From: Streptomyces sp. TSRI0281
GTDB lineage: Bacteria; Actinomycetota; Actinomycetes; Streptomycetales; Streptomycetaceae
Length of the DNA stretch: 64,000 nt
NCBI RefSeq assembly: GCF_001905125.1
Contig: NZ_LWLE01000002.1
Location: 167,261-231,260, forward strand
Direction of reading: 5' to 3'
Part shown: piece after piece, positions 33,864 through 42,397 of the stretch
Numbering within the stretch: the stretch's first letter is position 1
How the letters are laid out: each line of letters starts with the position of its first letter
The notes under the pieces: model-generated
The model's database searches: none
Told to the model about the DNA's origin: nothing
Seen by the model: the letters and a program-made list of their open reading frames with translations, nothing else
Made by a program: the position numbers and the translations under genes

Positions 33864-34151
33864 GTGAAGTACGCGAAGACTGCCGCGCTCGTTGCCGGTT
33901 CCATGGTCGCCCTCGGAACGGCTGCTCCCGCTTTCGCCGTGACGGACACGGCCCCCAACTTCAGCCTCGACAGCGGCCTGAACCAGGTGATGGCCAGTGC
34001 CCCGCAGGCGGTGGACCCGCTGATCGACACGGTCGGCGGAGCCGCCGAGGCGGTACACAAGGAGGGCACCGTCGGCAAGCTGGCGAACGGGGCCACCGGC
34101 GTGGCCGAGACCGCCGCTCCGCTGCTCGGCGGGGTGCCCCTCGGCGGCTGA
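33864..34151 (+). CDS. Small secreted protein of chaplin/rodlin cluster
   Basis: A 95-aa protein with no recognised domain. The signal peptide (about 1-24) is close to that of the short chaplin next door (MKYAKTAALVAGSMVAL vs MKYTKIAAVAAGTLMAL), and the ribosome-binding site and GTGAAGTAC start are almost the same, suggesting the front ends share an origin. The mature part (about 71 residues, DTAPNFSLDSGLNQVMASAP ... AAPLLGGVPLGG) has no Cys, is Ala/Gly/Val-rich and ends with a hydrophobic stretch. Its place between chaplin and rodlins suggests a cell-surface role in aerial growth. Confidence 0.8.
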   Translation: MKYAKTAALVAGSMVALGTAAPAFAVTDTAPNFSLDSGLNQVMASAPQAVDPLIDTVGGAAEAVHKEGTVGKLANGATGVAETAAPLLGGVPLGG

Positions 34152-34200
34152 CCGTCGTACGGCGCAGTTCTCCACCGCTTCACCTTCTCTCCGGTGCCCG

Positions 34201-34229
34201 CTTCCGTGAATTCTTCGGATTCACGGAAG
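34201..34229 (+). terminator. Terminator after small secreted protein
   Basis: Perfect 11-bp stem CTTCCGTGAAT / ATTCACGGAAG with a 7-nt loop, 49 nt after the stop. Confidence 0.75.
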
Positions 34230-34241
34230 AGATAAGCATCG

Positions 34242-34284
34242 TTCGAGTGAATGAGCACAACCAATCCCCGCCGGACAGAGTTGA
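34242..34284 (+). promoter_or_regulatory. Conserved rodlin promoter block, copy 2
   Basis: TTCGAGTGAATG, CAACC (34258-34262), 17-nt spacer, GTTGA (34280-34284), then GACGCTCCGG; 52 nt before the start of rodlin 2. Closest of the three copies to a BldN-type -10. Confidence 0.5.
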
Positions 34285-34336
34285 TCAGGACGCTCCGGAT
34301 AGGCGGGCAAAAGATTATCCCACGAAGGGCTTTTTC

Positions 34337-34747
34337 ATGATCAAGAAGATTCTGGCCTCGGCAGCGGTCGCTGCTTCGGTCGTCGGTGTCTCCGCTGCTG
34401 CGGCCCCCTCCGCCATGGCCATCGGCAACGACGGCGGCACGACCTCGATCAACGGCAACGGCGCCTCGCAGGCCTACGGCAACTCCGCCACCCATGGTGA
34501 CTGGAGCCCGCAGTTCGCCCTCATCCAGGGTTCGCTCAACAAGCCCTGCATCGCCCTGCCGGCCAAGGCCAACCTCGGCTCGCTCATCGGCCTCGTGCCG
34601 ATCACGGTCCAGGACCTCAATGTCCTGTCCTCGCCGCAGAACCAGCAGTGCACCGAGAACTCCACCCAGGCCAAGGGTGACGAGGCTCTGTCGCACATCC
34701 TGGACAACATCCCGATCCTCTCGGGCAACGGTGTCGGCAACAACTGA
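34337..34747 (+). CDS. rdl: Rodlin 2
   Basis: A 136-aa secreted rodlin, nearly identical to rodlin 1 in the mature region ([30 protein letters not shown]), with signal peptide ending SAMA. Its C terminus GVGNN is shared with rodlin 3. ATG start behind GAAGGG. Likely partner of the other rodlins in the rodlet layer. Confidence 0.94.
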   Translation: MIKKILASAAVAASVVGVSAAAAPSAMAIGNDGGTTSINGNGASQAYGNSATHGDWSPQFALIQGSLNKPCIALPAKANLGSLIGLVPITVQDLNVLSSPQNQQCTENSTQAKGDEALSHILDNIPILSGNGVGNN

Positions 34748-34975
34748 GGCCGCGTAACTCCGGACCCCCGGCGCTGAGTTCCCCGGGCTTACGGGGAGCG
34801 GCCGGGAATCCGCCTGTCCACAGTGCCTGATCACGCGTGGGGCCAGTCCATCCGTACGGCGACCGTTCTTCGGCAGCCCGGATGTGCTGGTCCTTCGTCG
34901 TGCCCGCGGCGGGTGATTGGTCCGGATGCCGCAGTACCGGCTGACGTTCCCTCCCGGTTCGGGTAGGGCCTCTTC

Positions 34976-35176
34976 ATGGATCAGTACGACAGACGTCAAC
35001 CGCGGAGCGGGCCGCAGCCCGCGCAGGACAGCACACCGATCTACGACCGGCTCGTCGCCGAGTGGCGGGCGGCGGGGCGGAGCCCCGGAGCGGCCGCGCC
35101 CCACGAGCCCGCGGGGTGCCGCGGCGGCGGCTTCGTCCCCGCGGCGCGTACCTCGGACGAGGCCGCCGGGACATGA
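34976..35176 (+). CDS. Small 66-aa hypothetical protein
   Basis: A 66-aa hydrophilic protein between two rodlin genes. The segment STPIYDRLVAEWRAAGR looks conserved (I recall similar small Streptomyces proteins); the rest is Arg/Pro/Gly-rich. The ATG follows TAGGGC (34964-34969) by 6 nt, with CTGACG 17 nt further upstream, so a leaderless transcript is likely. No signal peptide. Function unknown. Confidence 0.6.
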   Translation: MDQYDRRQPRSGPQPAQDSTPIYDRLVAEWRAAGRSPGAAAPHEPAGCRGGGFVPAARTSDEAAGT

Positions 35177-35210
35177 ACGCGCGGCGTCGACCTTGCGCCG
35201 GATCACACCC

Positions 35211-35252
35211 ATTTGAGTGGTACTGCGCAACCGATCTCGTCGGCGGCGGTTG
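35211..35252 (+). promoter_or_regulatory. Conserved rodlin promoter block, copy 3
   Basis: TTTGAGTGGT, CAACC (35227-35231), 16-nt spacer, GTTGT (35248-35252), then GACGCTCCG; 43 nt before rodlin 3. Confidence 0.45.
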
Positions 35253-35295
35253 TTCAGTACGTTCCACAACGGGACGCTCCGAAAGGTGAAGCTTG

Positions 35296-35703
35296 ATGAA
35301 GAAGATGATGGCCGGCGCGGCAGTGGCTGTGTCCCTGATCGGTCTGTCCGCGGCCGCGGCTCCCACGGCCATGGCGATCGGCAATGACGGTGGCACCACG
35401 ACGCTCAACGGCAATGGCGCCTCGCAGGCCTTCGGCAACAGCGTGACCAAGGGTGACTGGAGCCCGCAGAACCAGCTCGTCCAGGGCACGCTGAACAAGC
35501 TCTGCATCGGGCTGCCTGCCAAGGTCAACGTCGGTTCGCTCATCGGCCTCGTGCCGATCACGGTCCAGGACGTCAACGTCCTGTCCAACCCGCAGAACCA
35601 GCAGTGCGCCGACAACTCCACCCAGGCCAAGGGCGACGAGCCGCTGTCGCACGTCCTGGACGGTATCCCGGTCCTCTCGGGCAACGGCGTCGGCAACAAC
35701 TGA
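35296..35703 (+). CDS. rdl: Rodlin 3
   Basis: A 135-aa secreted rodlin, more diverged than the other two ([37 protein letters not shown]) but with all landmarks. Signal peptide about 1-28 (APTAMA). ATG 35296 behind AAAGGTG; a TTG just before is possible. A strong terminator follows. Confidence 0.94.
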   Translation: MKKMMAGAAVAVSLIGLSAAAAPTAMAIGNDGGTTTLNGNGASQAFGNSVTKGDWSPQNQLVQGTLNKLCIGLPAKVNVGSLIGLVPITVQDVNVLSNPQNQQCADNSTQAKGDEPLSHVLDGIPVLSGNGVGNN

Positions 35704-35716
35704 CACCACTGAGTGC

Positions 35717-35749
35717 GGGCGGCCCGGAGGTTCTTCCTCCGGGCCGCCC
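35717..35749 (+). terminator. Terminator after rodlin 3
   Basis: Perfect 14-bp stem GGGCGGCCCGGAGG / CCTCCGGGCCGCCC with a TTCTT loop. Confidence 0.85.
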
Positions 35750-35839
35750 GTGTGTGTCACCACGGCACCGCTCATGACGATGCCCACCACTCCACGGGGG
35801 GTGGTGGGCATCGTCGCGACCGGGCGGAGCGGCCAGGGA

Positions 35840-36340
35840 TCAGGCCAGGGCGCGTACGGGCAGGAGGCAGTGGGCGGAAGTCCGCACCACGTCCTCGTTC
35901 GCCGCGAAGGCCCGCAACTGCTCCTCGCTGACCGGCTGTCCCGGCACCGCCTCGGGCCACGGCCGGGTGGCGAACATCCCGTACACCTGGCCCTGGGACT
36001 CGGCGGCGGCCAGCCACTCCGCGGGGACGGTGTACTGCGCCTTGAGGTGCGGCATCGTCAGGACGGCCTGTCCGGCCTGGACGAGCAGCTTCACCTGGAG
36101 TCCCGGCGTCTCGGTGGCGTCCTGGACGCCACCGCCGACCTGGAGGCCCGCGCGCGTCAGGGCCGTGCGCAGAGCGGCCTCGCCGACCTCCGGGCCGTCC
36201 TGCCCGTCGCCCAGCGAGTAGGTGAGAAGGAAGGCGACATCGTGCTCCTGGTCGGGGTGTCCGCCGCTCCAGCCGATGAGGATCTGGGTGCCCAACTGGG
36301 CTTGTGTGAACGTGCCGGTGGCGGTCTGGGGTGAGGTCAT
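35840..36340 (-). CDS. DUF5949 family protein
   Basis: A 166-aa protein matching the Streptomyces DUF5949 family as I recall it: FTQAQLGTQILIGWSGGHPD, VAFLLTYSLGDGQDGPEVGEAA, KLLVQAGQAVLTMPHLKAQY and FATRPWPEAVPG. Cytoplasmic, no signal peptide. Function unknown. The ATG is preceded by TAGGGT with 7 nt between, so the message is probably leaderless. Confidence 0.82.
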   Translation of the reverse strand: MTSPQTATGTFTQAQLGTQILIGWSGGHPDQEHDVAFLLTYSLGDGQDGPEVGEAALRTALTRAGLQVGGGVQDATETPGLQVKLLVQAGQAVLTMPHLKAQYTVPAEWLAAAESQGQVYGMFATRPWPEAVPGQPVSEEQLRAFAANEDVVRTSAHCLLPVRALA

Positions 36341-36475
36341 GCTCGGCACCCTAACGGCCCGAGACCGGACGTTGTGCACCCGTTTCACCTGATCGAGGGA
36401 GATCTGCGGGTATCTCCGACGAATACCTTGCCGCGGCCCCCGCGAGGGCCCCATCGGGTGCCGGTGGAAAACCTG

Positions 36476-36506
36476 TTGACGCTGCCGGGCGGGGGCGGGC
36501 TATGGT
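36476..36506 (+). promoter_or_regulatory. Strong promoter upstream of 23-codon ORF and rsgA
   Basis: TTGACG (36476-36481) and TATGGT (36501-36506), 19 nt apart, close to the housekeeping consensus. Transcription would start about 36513 and cross the small ORF before rsgA. Confidence 0.6.
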
Positions 36507-36565
36507 GTGCAACGTTCCGCGCAGCGGGGCGACATACCGCAAGGAACCAGGAGGTGAGGACATTG

Positions 36566-36637
36566 ATGACTGTCGTTGCGATGGGCGCTGCCCACAACCA
36601 GAAGAGCATCGTTCTCACCCCTGTGGCCACCGGCTGA
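36566..36637 (+). CDS. 23-codon upstream ORF with strong ribosome-binding site
   Basis: ATG preceded by CCAGGAGGTGAGG, the strongest Shine-Dalgarno in this area. The peptide begins MTVVAMGAAHNQKSIVLTP and stops after 23 residues. After the stop, CCCTT-GTG-AAGGG followed by TTT sits directly before the rsgA start and could sequester its ribosome site or end transcription. A leader peptide or a real microprotein; not recognised. Confidence 0.5.
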   Translation: MTVVAMGAAHNQKSIVLTPVATG

Positions 36638-36701
36638 CCTTCTCCTGAACTTTCCCGCGCCGAGAGCGCGGTGCCGGGGCCGCCCTTGTGAAGGGTTTCC
36701 C

Positions 36702-37856
36702 TTGTCTTTCCCGATTCTTCCGGTTCCGTCCTCGTCGCACCCGCTGGCTCCTTACGGCTGGGACGACGACTGGGCGACCGCTTTCGCCCCGTACGCCGAG
36801 CGGGGACTCCTGCCCGGCCGCGTGGTGCGGGTGGACCGCGGTCAGTGCGACGTGGTCACCCCCGACGGCACACTCCGTGCGGACACCGCGTTCGTGGTGC
36901 CCCGCGACCCGATGCGGATCGTCTGCACCGGGGACTGGGTCGCCCTCGACCCCGACGGCGACCCCCGGTTCGTACGGACGCTGCTGCCGCGGCGTACCGC
37001 CTTCGTCCGCTCGACGTCCTCGCAGCGTTCCGAAGGGCAGGTGCTCGCCACCAACATCGATCACATCGCCATCTGCGTCTCGCTCGCGGTCGAGCTCGAC
37101 CTCGGGCGACTGGAGCGCTTCCTCGCGCTCGCCATGTCCAGCTCCAGCGGTGACGCGCTGCTGGGGGACGGCACCGCGGCCCGGCGGACCGATCCGCAGC
37201 CGATCGTGCTGCTCACCAAGGCCGACCTGGTGCCGGACGTGACCACCCTGTCCCACCTCGTCCAGGACATCGAGGCCGTCGCACCCGGAGTGCAGGTACT
37301 GCCGGTCAGCTCTGCCACCGGCGAAGGGCTCGACGTGTTCGCCGCCGTGGTCTCCGGCAGTACGAGCGTGCTGCTCGGGCTCTCCGGCGCGGGCAAGTCG
37401 ACCCTCGCCAACACGCTGCTCGGCGAGGACGTGATGGAGGTGCAGGCCGCCCGCGACGTCGACGGGAAGGGCCGGCACACCACCACGACCCGCAACCTCC
37501 TCGTCCTGCCGCACGGGGGCGTCCTCATCGACACCCCCGGGCTGCGCGGGGTCGGACTGTGGGACGCGGAGGCCGGGGTCGGCCAGGTCTTCTCGGAGAT
37601 CGAGGACCTGGCGCGGCACTGCCGCTTCCACGACTGCGCCCATGAGGCGGAGCCCGGCTGCGCGGTCCTCGGCGCCACCGAGGACGGGTCGCTGTCCGAG
37701 CGGCGCCTCGACAGCTACCGCAAGCTGCTGCGCGAGAACCAGCGCATCGTCGCCAAGACCGACGCCCGGGTGCGCTCCGAGATGCTGCGGGACTGGAAGC
37801 GCAAGGGCGCCGAGGGGAGGGCGGCGATGCAGGCCAAGCGCGGCCGGGTGCGCTAG
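36702..37856 (+). CDS. rsgA: Ribosome small-subunit-dependent GTPase RsgA
   Basis: A 384-aa circularly permuted GTPase that checks 30S subunit maturation. An N-terminal OB-fold (about 20-110) is followed by G4 LLTKADLV, G1 GLSGAGKST (about residue 227) and G3 DTPGLRGVGLW, in the permuted order. The C-terminal zinc knuckle CRFHDCAHEAEPGC is intact. The start is TTG at 36702, with AAGGG 7 nt upstream; conserved homology begins at SSSHPLAPYGWDDDW. Its leader carries a small ORF and a hairpin. Confidence 0.92.
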   Translation: MSFPILPVPSSSHPLAPYGWDDDWATAFAPYAERGLLPGRVVRVDRGQCDVVTPDGTLRADTAFVVPRDPMRIVCTGDWVALDPDGDPRFVRTLLPRRTAFVRSTSSQRSEGQVLATNIDHIAICVSLAVELDLGRLERFLALAMSSSSGDALLGDGTAARRTDPQPIVLLTKADLVPDVTTLSHLVQDIEAVAPGVQVLPVSSATGEGLDVFAAVVSGSTSVLLGLSGAGKSTLANTLLGEDVMEVQAARDVDGKGRHTTTTRNLLVLPHGGVLIDTPGLRGVGLWDAEAGVGQVFSEIEDLARHCRFHDCAHEAEPGCAVLGATEDGSLSERRLDSYRKLLRENQRIVAKTDARVRSEMLRDWKRKGAEGRAAMQAKRGRVR

Positions 37857-37928
37857 TCACCACCGGCCGGTTCGACGTCCGAAAACCGCGAGTGCGGCAG
37901 CGGCGGCTGCCGCACACTGGACGGTGTG

Positions 37929-39314
37929 ATGGACGAAGAGACCAGTTACGAGGCGGTGAGCAGCCGCGACGCACGGTTCGACGGAGAGTTCTTCTTCGCC
38001 GTCGTGACCACCGGCATCTACTGCCGGCCGAGCTGCCCCGCCGTCACCCCCAAGCGCGCGAACGTACGGTTCTACCCGACCGCGGCCGCCGCCCAGGGCA
38101 ACGGCTTCCGGGCGTGCAGACGCTGCCGCCCGGACGCCGTGCCCGGCTCCGCGGAGTGGAACGTACGCGCCGATGTGGTCGGCCGGGCCATGCGGATGAT
38201 CGGCGACGGGGTGGTGGACCGGGAAGGCGTTCCCGGTCTCGCCGGCCGCCTCGGCTACAGCCCCCGGCAGGTCCAGCGCCAGCTGAACGCCGAACTGGGC
38301 GCCGGCCCCGTCGCGCTCGCCCGTGCCCAGCGCTCGCACACCGCCCGGGTCCTGCTCCAGACCACGGATCTGCCGGTCACCGAGATCGCCTTCGCGGCCG
38401 GATTCGCCAGCGTGCGCCAGTTCAACGACACGATCCGCCAGATCTACGCCCGTACGCCCAGCTCCCTGCGGACCGAGGCCGGAACGGGCCTGGGAGCGGG
38501 GGCGCGGGAGGGCCGCCGGGCCGGAATCCCCCTGCGGCTCGCCCACCGCGGCCCGTACGCCGCCCGGCAGGTGTTCGATCTGCTCGGTACCGCGACCGTG
38601 GCAAGGATCGAGGAGATCAGCGGGCCGCCCGGCCGCCGGACCTACCGGCGCACGCTGCGGCTGCCGTACGGCGCGGGCATCGTCGCCGTCGACGAGGCGT
38701 CCCCGGGGTCCTGGCTGGAGGCCCGGATCCAGCTGACGGACCTGCGCGACCTCACCACCGCCGTACAGCGGCTGCGCCGGCTCCTCGACCTGGACGCCGA
38801 TCCGTACGCCGTCGACGAGGCGCTCGGTGCCCACCCCCGGCTCGCGCCGCTCGTCGCCGCGCGGCCGGGGCTGCGCTCGCCGGGCACCGCGGACCCGGAG
38901 GAGTTCGCCGTACGGACGCTGGTGGGGCGGGCGCGGGCCGAGGAGTTGGTGGAGCGGTACGGGAAGGTGCTGGACGTGCCGTGCGGCGGGCTCACCCATG
39001 TGTTTCCCGAGCCCGGAGTGCTGGCCGGTGCCGTGGAGGAACCCGCGCTGGTGGCCCTGGCGGCCGCGCTGGCCGACGGGGACGTACGGCTGGACGCCGG
39101 GGCGGACCGGGACGAGGCGGAGTGGGCGCTGCTCCGGCTGCCGGGGATGGACCCGCGGACCGCGGCGCTCATCCGGATGCGGGCGCTCGGTGATCCCGAT
39201 GTGGACCCGGACGCGGCGCGTGGCGCCGGGACGCGGCAGTCCTGGCGGCCGTGGCGGTCGTACGCCGTGCGTCATCTGGAGCTGGACGCGGCCCTGACGT
39301 CGTCGCCGCAGTGA
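37929..39314 (+). CDS. Ada-type regulator fused to AlkA DNA-3-methyladenine glycosylase
   Basis: A 461-aa fusion combining alkylation sensing and base excision. Residues 10-75: Ada zinc domain with C32, C36, C63 and C66 (YCRPSCP, CRRCRPD), where one Cys takes methyl from phosphotriesters. Residues about 85-180: AraC HTH (GLAGRLGYSPRQVQRQL). Residues about 190-300: AlkA N-terminal domain. Residues 300-461: HhH-GPD glycosylase (LPGMDPRTAALIRMRALGDPD with the catalytic Asp region). It both induces genes and removes alkylated bases. No O6-methylguanine transferase domain is present. Confidence 0.9.
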   Translation: MDEETSYEAVSSRDARFDGEFFFAVVTTGIYCRPSCPAVTPKRANVRFYPTAAAAQGNGFRACRRCRPDAVPGSAEWNVRADVVGRAMRMIGDGVVDREGVPGLAGRLGYSPRQVQRQLNAELGAGPVALARAQRSHTARVLLQTTDLPVTEIAFAAGFASVRQFNDTIRQIYARTPSSLRTEAGTGLGAGAREGRRAGIPLRLAHRGPYAARQVFDLLGTATVARIEEISGPPGRRTYRRTLRLPYGAGIVAVDEASPGSWLEARIQLTDLRDLTTAVQRLRRLLDLDADPYAVDEALGAHPRLAPLVAARPGLRSPGTADPEEFAVRTLVGRARAEELVERYGKVLDVPCGGLTHVFPEPGVLAGAVEEPALVALAAALADGDVRLDAGADRDEAEWALLRLPGMDPRTAALIRMRALGDPDVDPDAARGAGTRQSWRPWRSYAVRHLELDAALTSSPQ

Positions 39315-39350
39315 TGGCACGCGGGTCCGTGGCGGCGCGTCCGCGCGCGC

Positions 39351-39721
39351 TCAGGCCGGCTCGTCCAGGCCCCAGCTGTGCACCTTCCTCGGGTGGATGC
39401 GGATCAGCTCCTCGCTGAAGTGCGGGCCGAGGTCGTGCGGTCCGACGAGCAGTTCGGCATCGGCCCTGATGTCGACGCCCCGCACCGTCCACGGTGGCTC
39501 ACGATGTCGTCGACGACGAGGGCCACCTTCGGGTTGGTCCGGAGGTTGCGCCACTTCTTCGTCGTCGCGAGGGCGAATCCGCCGATCAGGATCGTGCCGT
39601 CCGGCTGCGGATGGATGCCGACCGGATTGGCCTGCGGCCGGCCCGCCGGATCGACGGTCGCCATCCGTCCCAGCCGCTGGGAGGTGAGGTACGCGCGCTC
39701 GGCCTCGCTGCATTCGGTCAT
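39351..39721 (-). pseudogene. Frameshifted PPOX-class F420/FMN-dependent oxidoreductase
   Basis: The first 75 residues (from ATG 39721: TECSEAERAYLTSQRLGRMA ... TNPKVALVVDDIVS) lie in one frame. The remainder (PPWTVRGVDIRADAELLVGP ... ELIRIHPRKVHSWGLD) lies in another, with the switch near 39505. Together they make one standard PPOX-class split-barrel protein. A small deletion in GTGAGCCACC would explain it. Either a recent pseudogene or an assembly error. Confidence 0.75.
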
Positions 39722-39804
39722 GGGATCAGCCTCACACGCGTACGGCACCCCTGCCTCGGCGCAGGGACCCGCGCCCCGGGACGCAAGCCCGCCGTCCGGC
39801 GTGC

Positions 39805-42219
39805 TCAGACGGGCAGGCCCCAGCGCGGTGCCTCCCCGTCGGACGCGACCGGGCGGATCGTCAGGTCCGGGCGGTCGCCCCGTGCCGTGATCAGCGCGGA
39901 TTCACCCTTGCGCAGCTCGATCCGTACGGTGCCGGGCGCGACCTCCGCCTGACGCAGCGGCCGTCCGCGCCGGTCGCGGATCTCGACGCGCCCCTCGATG
40001 CCGTGACGTACGACGCAGGGCGCGCCCGCCTCGCTGGTCAGCCGGAGCCAGCGGGTCCGGCCCGCCTCCCGTACCGCGCTGAGGAGGAACGCCCCCTGGG
40101 TGCGGAAGTCGTGCACGGTCAGGTCCTGCCAGGCGGCGGGCAGCGCGGGGAACACCCTGATGACGTCACCCCAGGACTGGCACACCATGTCGTGCAGAGA
40201 CTGGGCGGCGGAGAGCGGGGTCTCGATGACCGGGCCCGACTCCTTGTACATGGTGTTCGCCTGGATGAACCGGCTCATCAGCTCACCGAGGTACTTCAGC
40301 GCGTCCTCGCCCTTGCCCAGCAGCGCGGACATCGACGCGGCGCCGGTGAAGGTGTAGCCCTGGAGCGCGCCTTCGAAGCCGACCCAGTGGGCGAGGGACT
40401 TCTCGATCAGGGCGCGTTCCCCGGCGGTGGCGCCGGTGATCTCGTACAGCGGGTAGACCGCGAGCATGTGCGAGTAGTGGCGGTGGGACTTCGCGAACGG
40501 CACTCCGGCACCGATCATGAAGCCGTCGCCGTCGACCGGGTACGGGGCGAGCCTGGCCAGGACCTCCTGCCAGCGGGCGGTCAGCGGGTCGCGCACGCCG
40601 AGTTCCCGCGCGGATGCGATCAGGGTGCGGCAGCCCCAGCGGAGCAGCATCAGGTCGTAGTTGCAGTCCGGCGCGTTGACGCCGTACTCGGGCGAGAACG
40701 TGGCCGGGAGATGCAGCTTCCCGTCCGCGCCCGGCGTGAGGAAGTGGAGGTAGTAGTTGACCGCCTTGCGCAGCAGCGGGAAGAGCGTGTCGCGCAGGAT
40801 CGACCGGTCCATGGTGTGCCGGTAGGACAGCCAGACGTTGTGCAGCGCCCAGGTCAGATTGCCGACCTCGGGGGTGGGCGAGTCCTGGCCGGGGATGCCG
40901 ACGCCGTAGCCGCCCTCGGCCACCGCCGCGCCGTTGACCAGTTGGGGGTCGGTGGTACGGGGGATGCCCGCGGAGTCCGCGCGGTAGGGCGTGGACACCT
41001 CGCGGGAGAGCTGGTCGCGGAATTCGCTCAGGGCGCGGGTGACGGCGTCGAGTTCGAGGTGGTTGGAGCCGTGGATCAGCCAGTACTCCAGCTGGACGTT
41101 GAGGTTCCACCAGGTGTTGGGCCAAGGGGTGGGCTCCAGCCAGGGGCCCGAGGTGGCCATCACCGGGGCGTCCCTGCGGGCCGCCGAAGCGGTCTTGTAC
41201 AGCTGGATCCAGTAGAAGCGCTGCAGCCGGGCATCGGGCAGCGAGAGGAAGCTCTTCCGGTAGAACCGGTCCCACCACGCCCGGTGGGGCCGCGCCAGCA
41301 GCGCGTACGGGAGGGCCGACGCGGTCCGCACCGTACGCAGCGCCCGGTCGCGGGCCGTGGTCCGCGGGTGGGAGTGCGCGACCGTGACGTACAGCGTGCG
41401 CACATCGCCGCGGGCGTGGTCCCGCCAGGCGGTGACGTGCTGCCCGCCCGCGAGCAGCGGCTGGACGGCCGCGGACACCTCGCCGTGCCGTTCGACGACG
41501 GCCGGCGGATTGCCGGTGTACCCCTCCGGGAGCGGCTTGAACGCGGCCCGCGGACTGATCGCTTCCGCGGGGTGGAAGACCCAGCCGAACCCCTGCTCAC
41601 CCGCGTCGGGGGTGACCTCGACGGCGAGTACATCGCTGGAGGAGTGCACGAAGGCGCGGAGTTTCAGGGTGCCCTCGGTGGTGGTGACGGTGCCTTCGAG
41701 CTCGGCGGTGCGCAGCCGCATCCACCACTCGACACCGGTGATCGTGCCGACCGGCTCCAGGGTGAAATGGCCGATCGGGAGCCGGGCGAGACCGAAGAGC
41801 GAACCGAACTCCGGGCGGTGGTCCTGGACCTCGGAGTGCTGGACGTTGAAGCGGATGGCGTTGCTCTGCGCGCCCGGTTCGGCGTAGATCCCCGAGCCGA
41901 GGCGGCCGTTACCGAGATACGGGCCCTCGTACCAGGTCTTCGGCAGCTTCCGCCAGAGCAGGTCGGCGTCGTCCAGGACGGTGCGCCAACTGTCGGCGGG
42001 GGCGTGCACCGGGGCGGGGGCGTGCGCGGTCGTGGAGGGGGACGGCGGGGCGGCGCCGGCCGGGGCGGTGGCAGTTCCTGCCACCAGCGCGCCGCCGAGT
42101 GCGGTGCCGGTGGCGAGAACGGCCCTTCGGGAGGGGGAGGAGGGCACGGGGGCATCGGCGGAGGGACGGGGCTCCGGCTGAGCGGCAACGGCGGCGGACG
42201 GTTCCGGTGCTGTGGGCAA
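39805..42219 (-). CDS. Secreted glycoside hydrolase, GH95-like (Tat signal)
   Basis: An 804-aa glycoside hydrolase resembling the alpha-L-fucosidase/GH95 fold. The N-terminal Tat-type signal SRRAVLATGTALGGALVAG follows a Pro-rich head. The N-terminal beta domain starts WRKLPKTWYEGPYLGNGRLG. The (alpha/alpha)6 barrel has PNTWWNLNVQLEYWLIHGSN, EYGVNAPDCNYDLMLLRWG and HRHYSHMLAVYPLYEITG; a beta-sandwich tail follows. TTG at 42219 (AGGAG 5 nt upstream) is favoured; GTG 42255 would add 12 residues. It acts outside the cell on a plant or host glycan; sugar specificity is not certain. Confidence 0.85.
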   Translation of the reverse strand: MPTAPEPSAAVAAQPEPRPSADAPVPSSPSRRAVLATGTALGGALVAGTATAPAGAAPPSPSTTAHAPAPVHAPADSWRTVLDDADLLWRKLPKTWYEGPYLGNGRLGSGIYAEPGAQSNAIRFNVQHSEVQDHRPEFGSLFGLARLPIGHFTLEPVGTITGVEWWMRLRTAELEGTVTTTEGTLKLRAFVHSSSDVLAVEVTPDAGEQGFGWVFHPAEAISPRAAFKPLPEGYTGNPPAVVERHGEVSAAVQPLLAGGQHVTAWRDHARGDVRTLYVTVAHSHPRTTARDRALRTVRTASALPYALLARPHRAWWDRFYRKSFLSLPDARLQRFYWIQLYKTASAARRDAPVMATSGPWLEPTPWPNTWWNLNVQLEYWLIHGSNHLELDAVTRALSEFRDQLSREVSTPYRADSAGIPRTTDPQLVNGAAVAEGGYGVGIPGQDSPTPEVGNLTWALHNVWLSYRHTMDRSILRDTLFPLLRKAVNYYLHFLTPGADGKLHLPATFSPEYGVNAPDCNYDLMLLRWGCRTLIASARELGVRDPLTARWQEVLARLAPYPVDGDGFMIGAGVPFAKSHRHYSHMLAVYPLYEITGATAGERALIEKSLAHWVGFEGALQGYTFTGAASMSALLGKGEDALKYLGELMSRFIQANTMYKESGPVIETPLSAAQSLHDMVCQSWGDVIRVFPALPAAWQDLTVHDFRTQGAFLLSAVREAGRTRWLRLTSEAGAPCVVRHGIEGRVEIRDRRGRPLRQAEVAPGTVRIELRKGESALITARGDRPDLTIRPVASDGEAPRWGLPV

Positions 42220-42284
42220 GGCGTCTCCTGGCGGCTCGTACGCAGGCGTGAGCACATCAATTCATCCGAGCTATTTCTCCAGGG

Positions 42285-42313
42285 AAGGTAGGCAGGTGGG
42301 GTCTGTGCGTCAA
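42285..42313 (-). promoter_or_regulatory. Promoter of the GH95-like gene
   Basis: On the minus strand TTGACG (42313-42308) and TACCTT (42290-42285) are 17 nt apart, 65 nt before the chosen start codon. Confidence 0.6.
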
Positions 42314-42397
42314 TAGGTGTGCAGAGATCCGATGTGTATCCGTGGCTCTGGACAGCGTTCAGTCATGAGTCCAGGCCGGTACGCGGAGTGGCGCGGC

